This document shows positions 57,607 through 64,000 of a DNA stretch of 64,000 nucleotides, piece after piece. Numbering within the stretch: position 1 is the first letter of the stretch; each line of letters opens with the position of its first letter. Origin of the DNA: Aphidius gifuensis (taxonomy: Eukaryota > Arthropoda > Insecta > Hymenoptera > Braconidae); assembly GCF_014905175.1 (NCBI RefSeq), contig NC_057788.1, positions 20,616,154 to 20,680,153 of the forward strand, in the 5' to 3' direction. The notes beneath the pieces were generated by a model. It had not been told where the DNA came from, did no database searches, and saw only the letters and a list, made by a program, of their open reading frames with translations. Both the position numbers and the translations under genes were made by a program.

Positions 57607-59254
57607 GGAGGCTAGGAGCCGAAAGGCTCAGCCGCAGTATTGGATTTATCCCCCAAAAAAAAAAAACGTTCATAACTTCTAAACTAATCGTCGTAAAGAC
57701 TTCGGATTTGGCTCAAAAGAAGCGGCTCTAGAAATTCTATCGCCCCTATTAGAGAAAAGCAATATCTATTGAGCCAAATTGTTTTTTATTTTTTTTTTTT
57801 TGCACGAAAAATACTATTCGTACGATAAAAATTCATTTGAAAAAGTTATAGAATTTTGAAAAACGATTATTTTAAGCCTAATATGAAACCTCTGCGACTA
57901 CTCCATTTTGAGTTATAGCTTGTGCCGTTGTCATTTTTTAGGCAAACAATAACTCGTGATGAAATGGTGTTAGAGACTTCATATTAGGCTTAAAACATGC
58001 GTATTCAAAAATTCTATCGCCTCTCTGAAAAAATTTTGATCCATGGATCACATTTTTCATAAAAATTAAAAAAAAACCATTTTTTTTTTTTTTTTAATTT
58101 AGTTTTTAGAAAAAAAAAAAAAGTGACTGAACAGATAATGAGGAGCGATGATGTTTCCAAAGACGCGTTGTTTGAGCCTAATACGAAGTCTCTAATACAA
58201 TTTTATCAAAAGTTATTGCTTTCCTAGTTTTCGAGTAATTTCTGAAAAACGCTCTAACTTTCGTCAAAATCGTCCTAGATACTTTGTATAAGACTTAAAA
58301 AGCATGTGTGGTAAAATCCTACAACTTTTAGTCGAAACTTTTTTCAAAAAAAAAATTATAGTTTTCATAAAATAGTAAAAAATAGAATTTTTGAAATATT
58401 TTTGTCTCTTTTGTTTCAAAAATAGAAAAAAAATGGCTATTGGAATCAGGATAAACTCCTTGAGGGGCGATAGAGTTTTAAAAACTACGTTTTTTGAGCC
58501 TAATATGAAGTCATTCCGTTGATTCTAACAGAAGTTATAGCTTGCCTTAAGGAGGTTATGCACAAATTCATTGCGGGTGTTGCGGGGCGCTTCTGACGTC
58601 ACAAACAAAACTGAAATCGGGCTACACTGTAAAAAAATAAAGTAAAAGCGCCTGCGCCCCGTACACAATATATGGGATTGCGGGTATATGTGTGTGTTTG
58701 AACATGCCATACGTTGCCACATCTAATTTTTGTAAAGTTTATAATTAATTTTTCATTAATTGACCGATCAACGTATGAAAATTTTTTGCGCAATTAATAA
58801 AACTCGGTTTCTAGTATATGTGTGATTTTTTTCAAGACTTTTTCATCATTTTTTCTATCCGAAAAAAATGGTTGAAATCTCCATAAGAGCCAATGTTAAA
58901 TATTATTTTCAATAATTAATTACAAAAAATTTAACCGATCAACATAAGAAAATAATTATACCGTTGTATTCAGAATGAAAAGATCTACTTGTGTACAAAA
59001 TTTCAGAACATTCTCATTATATTTAAAAAAAAAAGAGTAATTTCTGCATAACCTCCTTAACTTGAACGAAAAAAAAAAAAAAAAAATCGATTTTCAGAAA
59101 AATAAAAAAAAATGTACTATTATTGTATTGTTACTTTCAAAAACCATTTAAGAGATGAAATTTAACACGGCCTTAGCCGGAGTATTGAAAATTTTAAATT
59201 TTCAACGGTAACGCGGGCCACACGCCCCAACAAACGTTACCAGATCTTTTTTAT
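57607..59254. mobile_element. Palindromic-subrepeat element, copy B, with nested MITE
   Basis: Same ends as 5947-7185: GGAGGCTAGGAGCC and CGTTACCAGATCTTTTTT. Internal units again alternate in direction: GAGACTTCATATTAGGCTTA near 57970, GAGCCTAATACGAAGTCTC near 58172, and GAGCCTAATATGAAGTCATT near 58496. An AATTCTATCGCC motif follows each reverse unit. It sits in a T-run of a segment otherwise matching 4763-5240, so the empty site is visible at about 4965. Length about 1138 bp without the nested insertion. Confidence 0.68.
58551..59056. mobile_element. 506-bp MITE flanked by TTAA
   Basis: Ends GGAGGTTATGCACAAATT and, on the complement, GGAGGTTATGCAGAAATT (one mismatch in 18), with TTAA directly outside both (58547-58550 and 59057-59060). 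TTAA targets are used by piggyBac-like and Sola3-like elements. No protein; open frames on the minus strand at 58525-58793 look accidental. Confidence 0.8.
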
Positions 59255-59640
59255 TATTAACAATTTCTTTTTCTAAATAAGTTTTATGGTTTTTTGGATG
59301 TTCTTTCTGACAATAAACTAAAGTAAACTACTAAATGGAATTGTTTTTTTTTGTTTTTTTTTTTCAGTAAGTATGTAGAACACTTATTTTAATGAGTCTT
59401 TTGGGACATATTCTTTCGTCCAGTATTATCTGAGTTTACGAATCAACCAGTTATTTTTTTTTTTGTTATTGATAATAATAACTTAATAACTTACAAAATA
59501 ATAACTCATTATTTAGATTTGACAATGTGTTATTAATTTTTTATTTCTTTATTGAATATTTTTATTTATTTTTTCTCAATGAAGATTATCGAAATTTCAA
59601 TTGTACTATTTAGTTAGGTTTTTTTTTATCTATATTCAGA
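59255..59640. other. shared flank resumed
   Basis: Continues the match to 4965-5240 interrupted by the element at 57607. No gene. Confidence 0.5.
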
Positions 59641-60196
59641 TTAAGAATTAATTTATTTGGGGACATCCTTTCCTTAGCAACACTTAGCAACATTTGCCAA
59701 TAGCTTAAAGCTTTTTATTTATTTACATAGACTGAAACCGGCAGAAGATCATGAGCAATCATGAGAAACCTTATGCACATGCGCGAATACAGAGGCACAC
59801 AAAGGCCAATTGAATATCTGTGTGAACAGCTTCATTCCCCTGATTCCCCCAGTCGCAATTCTTGTACACACGAATATACGATTCCCCTTTGTGTGCTTCC
59901 ATATTCGCGCATGTGCATAAGGTTTCTCATGATCTTCTTCTGCCGGTTTCACTCTAATTATATATGGCAAATGTTTCTACATAAGGGTAATTTCTTAGCA
60001 GTTCGCCAAATTTAATAAAAAAATGTCGAATTTCTCGAATTACTGACTGTGGAATCAAGGTTTCGTGGTTGCTGTAAGATAGCGCAGTGAACTTTGTGTA
60101 AAAAACTTCATGGAAGGAACCAAGCCATATAATTACTGTAATTTACACGGTATATTACACGTGTAATTTACACTGTAAATTACAAACCCATCACTG
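59641..60196. mobile_element. hAT-like element, right part, with nested MITE
   Basis: The right end, CAAACCCATCACTG, is the complement of CAGTGATGGGTTTG, close to the hAT-like ends at 21762, 34529 and 63079. Just inside are GTAATTTACACG-type palindromes. The left part has CCTTTCCTTAGCAACACTTA, like the other members, but no left end. Insertion or deletion has removed it, so no target duplication can be checked. It ends 12 bp before the U22 promoter block. Confidence 0.6.
59730..59954. mobile_element. 225-bp MITE with long inverted ends and TA flanks
   Basis: The two halves pair over about 70 bp each (ACCGGCAGAAGATCATGAG, AAACCTTATGCACATGCGCG). TA flanks are at 59728-59729 and 59955-59956. 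The left arm carries a 10-bp internal repeat (ATCATGAG twice). Nested in the hAT-like remnant. Open frames across it on both strands are by-products of the palindrome. Confidence 0.7.
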
Positions 60197-60321
60197 GTTT
60201 ACATGAAAAATGTCGCGGCACTTTATGGCCGGATTCTCCTTATTAGCCTTATTAGTTTTATGCAGTTTTATGTATGTAGTTTCATGTGTTCCATTCATTG
60301 AAAAGTGTTCAAGTATAAAAC
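60197..60321 (+). promoter_or_regulatory. U22 promoter
   Basis: AATGTCGCGGCACTTTATGG at 60209, CCGGATTCTCCTTATTAGCC, then TATAAAAC at 60314-60321, 98 bp before the ATG. The hAT-like remnant ends immediately upstream. Confidence 0.65.
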
Positions 60322-60411
60322 ACTAATAAAAACATTGTGAACATTGTGACTACAACAATCAGTAACTACATAGATTAAAATAACGAAATTGAAATTATAT
60401 TTATTAATAAA

Positions 60412-62146
60412 ATGAAACAATTTGATAAAAATCAGCTTGAAAAAATTGATCAACAGTTGTTTACTGACTCATTCAATTTTTGTTGGGAACTTTTAAAAAG
60501 TAAAGATTATTATTTCTGTGAACGTGAGACCAATCTATTTTCAAGGTTGTCAATAAATTATGGTCAAGACATGTATGACGCCATGAAGATAATTATGAAC
60601 AAATATATAAAATCCAATGAACACAAAGTTTTAGTTGAAAAATCAAAAGTTGGATCAACAAAACTTGTAACAGAAGCTACTCGGTACTCAGGTTATGATG
60701 ATAATTCTGATCGATTAGATCAGCAACAACGACAAGTTGACAATGTGAACATTGACATCAACAAGTGTGATGACAAGATGATATTAAAAAAAAGAAAAAT
60801 ATCAAGTGATGAAATTTATTCCAAGAAGAGATTCAAAGAAGGTATGTTTCAAATAACGTTAAGAATTTTATTAAATTGTAATTTGATCCAATTTATTTTA
60901 TTTTTCAGATAACAAAATAAATAACTGTGATGATTCAAGTAATTTTAAAAATATACAAATTACTTCTTCAAATGAAAACTCAAATCAAAAATTACATATG
61001 ATTGATTTTATTGAAGAGGAAGAAAAATTATTTACAGAACAAAGTATAACCATTAAAGATGAAATGTTGCCAGTTACAGATGATTCAATTGATATTGTTG
61101 AAATAAATAACTCGGACAATCACTCATTAGGACCAGAAATAAAGTCAAATGAAATTTCCAAAGAAAGTGTAACCATTGAAGATGAAACCTTGTTAATTAC
61201 AGATGATTCAATTGTTGTCGATATAATAAATAACTCGAGTGATCACTCGATTGGACTAGAAAAAAAGTCAAATGAAATTTCCAATTCATTTAAAGATTAT
61301 AATCAAAGTTGCTCGAATGAAGTCATTGAAATTGTTGATCATCAAAAAAACACAAGAATTCGTACTGGATCACTTGCTTCTACAAAATATAGTGTTTGTA
61401 CAGAAGAAGATGATGAACTAAGCTCTACCGCAGACGAAAATGACCTTGATGATAATGATGATGATGATGATGATAATGATAATAATAATAGCCTAAATCG
61501 AAATAAAAATCTCGAAGGTAAAATTAAAGTAACGAGTGAAATTTCTTTTAAAGAAAAAACACGTGTAGTTAAATTAGCAAGCGAAAATCCAAGTTGGTCA
61601 TTAGATATGTTAAGAGAACACAGTGGATGTAAAAATATTAAAAGCCGCTATCAAGTTGAATTGTGGAAAAATCAGATTGAACGAGGAGGAACTCTTCGTC
61701 AAAAAATGAACGTGGTAAATAACTGGGTTATAAATAAGTGCATTGAGAACCAAAAAAAAGGAGAAGTAGTTACACATGCGAAAATTAAAAGATGGGGACT
61801 TGAAGCAAAAAAAATATTTAAACCTATAAAATTTTCAGCAAGTGTTGGCTGGTTAAGAATTTTAAAAATAAACCACGAAATTACCGGTCAACCAAATAAT
61901 CTGAAAATTGATTGTAATTTGCAAAAAAAAGAATCACTTACTTTCTCGAGAGTTTTCGTTCCCCATGAAATAAAAGTTAAAGTTGTTAATCTTGCAAATG
62001 AAAATCCACATTGGAGTTTAAAAATGTTAAGAAAACAAAGTGGTTGTATTAATCTTGAAAACATCGGTCAACTAGACTATTGGAGACAGGCCGTTAGTAA
62101 TTTCAATAAGAAAAGGGCTACTAGTCTGTCCACTAAAAAAAATTGA
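60412..62146 (+). CDS. U22: intact HTH/CENP-B-like family protein, 555 aa
   Basis: Exon 1 is 60412-60841 and exon 2 60909-62146, with a 67-nt intron. The largest member: the acidic module is duplicated, with ITIKDEMLPVTDDSIDIVEI (about 191-209) followed by VTIEDETLLITDDSIVVDII (about 231-250). The Asp run is at about 322-334. HTH1 is at 354-404 (RVVKLASENPSWSLDMLREH), the CENP-B-type HTH at 410-469 (GWLRILKINHEI) and HTH2 at 493-543 (VVNLANENPHWSLKMLRKQS). It keeps the KKRATSLST tail. The exon 1 N-terminal domain is typical except for a KDYYFCERET variant. Confidence 0.86.
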
Positions 62147-62970
62147 ATATTTAAAAATTCAATCCTATTTGAGTAAAATATGTCGAAGATGAATATAAAA
62201 AGTTTAAGTGGAGACAGAGGCAAACGCGCCAAATTTCGAGATTAAATACGAAGCTGATAATGTTAAAAAATTAATCACTTACTAATTGTTTTTACTGATT
62301 GATAATGATCGTACATTAATCATTGGGTTTCATCACAACGAAAGTAACAAATTCTAGTTACTTAATTTTGAAAATACTTTTATAAAAAACTGTTATATTA
62401 TTACTAATATAACAACTGTTTTATTATTACTAATAAATTCTATGTTCATTAATTATTATACTCTTATTAATTATTAATCAAAAATTCAATAAAAATAAGA
62501 TATATAGACTTTTTAAAAATAATAACAATTGATATAATTAACAACTTGGATATTTATTTTAATTAAGAACAGTAGTGTTGGACATTCACGATTTTTTTGA
62601 TTATCATCATTGTCATCATCGCCATAGTCTTTAGTATTTATGAAATTTTAATCAATAATCTCAGCAACAATAAATCTGAAAAACAAAATTATCATTAAAT
62701 TTAAAAAATGATAAATATAACTTGGTTTTTTATGAAAAAAATGTAAATAATTCAACTGTATCGAAATATGTTAATAATTTTTTTATTACAGTTATGTGAT
62801 GTGGCATAAATATTAAAAAAATAAAAATAAAAAAATAATTGACTGAAAAAATATAAAAAACTTTAATACTTATGTGAAAATAAAAATATTAAAAAAAAAA
62901 TAATCTAGTTTTTTTAAATAATTTAATGTACAGTTGTGGTCAAATGAAAATGCGTAATTATAAGTCATGG
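62147..62970. other. shared 3' flank
   Basis: Recurrent flank blocks and a minus-strand Asp run near 62610. No gene. Confidence 0.5.
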
Positions 62971-63078
62971 TTTACATGAAAACTGTCGCGGTACTGCGCG
63001 GTACTCTCTGACTGGTTTTTCTTTATTAGCTCTATACTTTCATGTGTTTTATTTATTATAAAATCTTTCAAGTATGGA
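62971..63078 (+). promoter_or_regulatory. promoter of a 23rd unit, cut at the TATA position
   Basis: ACTGTCGCGGTACTGCGCGG, then TACTCTCTGACTGG and TCTTTCAAGTAT. At 63079, where TATAAAAC should continue, a hAT-like element begins. Any gene it served would lie beyond the window. Confidence 0.6.
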
Positions 63079-64000
63079 CAGTGTTGGGTTTGTATAATAC
63101 CGCGGTATCATACCGGTCGTAAACCTCGGTATAATACCGGTATTATACCGCGGAGGTTTCATACTTTCATACTTTCATACCACGTTAGTAGCGCCATCTG
63201 TAGGAATTTTTCGTATATTACGTCACACACCATTTTGAATTGCTCATAATTTAAATTTAAGAATATCATTCCTTTAATTATAGCATAATAGTAATAATCT
63301 TCATCCTTTTCTCAGACTTTTGTCAGTAGTAATAAATTTATTGAATATATTAAAAACTATTGACAAATGTCTAAGGAAAGGATGAGGCTTACCTGTTAAT
63401 TTCTTTGGCTCAATTAATTCTTTATAAATCAATATGTGGCAACACCCTTCCTTAGTTATTTTTTCCATAGTTTTTTATTTTTTTATTTATGTAAAAACCT
63501 ATTGGAAAAATGTCTATGAACAGAATGTTGTTTACATGTTAATTCATAAAATATTAATTTAGCCAAAGAAATTAATACGCAGGCAACATCCTTTCCGTAG
63601 CTAATACTTTTCCCATAGCTTTTTATTAATTTAAACAAATAAAAAGCTATAAGGAAAATGGTAGCTAAGGAAAGGAAGTTGTCACATGTTAATTTATACG
63701 AAATTAATTTTGACAGAGAAATTAACATGCAGGCAACATCCTTTCCTTGGATAATATTTTTCCCATAGCTCTTTATTTATTTAAATAAAAAAATGGTCAT
63801 AGGAAAAATGGTAGCTGAGGAAAGGATGTTGCCTGCATGTTAATTTCTTTGGCAAAATTAATTTCGTATAAATTAACATGTGACAACTTCCTTTCCTTAG
63901 CTACCATTTTTCCTATAGCTTTTTATTAATTTAAATAAATAAATGGTCATAGAAAAAACGGTAGCTAAGGAAGGATGTTTGCCTGCATATTTCTTTGGCA
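63079..64000. mobile_element. hAT-like element, left part, runs off window
   Basis: Begins CAGTGTTGGGTTTG, followed by palindromic ACCGCGGTATCATACC-type repeats (63098-63155). A long array follows of alternately oriented units built on TTCCTTAGCTACCATTTTTC, TTAATTTCTTTGGC and AACATGCAGGCAACATCC. The array begins near 63370 and continues to the edge. No coding capacity seen. The right end and target duplication are outside the window. Confidence 0.65.

Noticed and set aside
58525..58793. Minus-strand frames within the TTAA-flanked element
   Set aside because: Short, no homology seen, and inside a non-autonomous element with clear ends.
59749..60015. Two overlapping open frames on opposite strands
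   Set aside because: Both are by-products of the 225-bp palindromic MITE and its flanks.
1368..63078. The array as an integrated polydnavirus (bracovirus) segment
   Set aside because: Tandem genes in a possible wasp fit the idea, but I see no circle junction motif, no known bracovirus gene family and no viral structural gene. The domains point to transposase ancestry.

Overview
The window looks like an AT-rich arthropod nuclear genome, probably an insect. The reasons are short GT-AG introns of about 65 nt, a four-exon P-element-type transposon, a Bel/Pao LTR element, hAT-like elements and no bacterial signals. A compact, very AT-rich genome of this sort would suit a parasitoid wasp, but nothing here proves it.

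The main content is a tandem array, all on the + strand, of one two-exon gene family. I count 22 units (U1-U22) plus the promoter of a 23rd. Nine look intact (U4, U11, U12, U13, U14, U18, U19, U21, U22; 459-555 aa). The rest are broken by frameshifts, nonsense changes, deletions or inserted transposons. Exon 1 (about 136-150 codons) encodes an unrecognised conserved N-terminal domain, then a CAA-encoded Gln tract. An intron of 64-70 nt always splits the same codon in phase 1. Exon 2 encodes an acidic region with a GAT-encoded Asp run, a psq/brinker-like helix-turn-helix (HTH1), a CENP-B/Tc5-type HTH, and usually a second copy of the first HTH (HTH2). No DDE nuclease is present, so these look like transposase-derived DNA-binding proteins amplified in place. 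Most units share a promoter with a GC-rich block around GTCGCG and a TATA box 88-99 bp before the ATG.

Layout: 1-1315 holds the 5' end of a minus-strand Bel/Pao-like element. 1368-13860 holds U1-U7, mostly broken apart from U4, with a palindromic repeat element inside U3. 14648-19156 is a complete P-like transposon with inverted repeats, an 8-bp target duplication and a four-exon THAP transposase. 19165-21300 is non-family DNA with a small MITE. 21580-29630 holds U8-U10, two of them interrupted by mobile elements, plus fragments of an unrelated Ser/Thr-rich protein gene. 30125-31383 is a giant fold-back element. 31653-56954 is the densest stretch, U11-U21. 57607-60196 is a nest of four mobile elements. 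60412-62146 is U22, and a further hAT-like element starts at 63079 and runs off the window.

The spacers are themselves repeated copies of a common flank. Many hold a minus-strand remnant coding an Asp run and a short conserved tail, which may be the end of a second, lost gene. Unequal recombination and transposon insertion explain most of the broken units. The intact reading frames, despite length changes in the Gln and Asp tracts, suggest that at least nine copies are or recently were functional. All coordinates and domain calls come from reading the sequence; no database search was possible.
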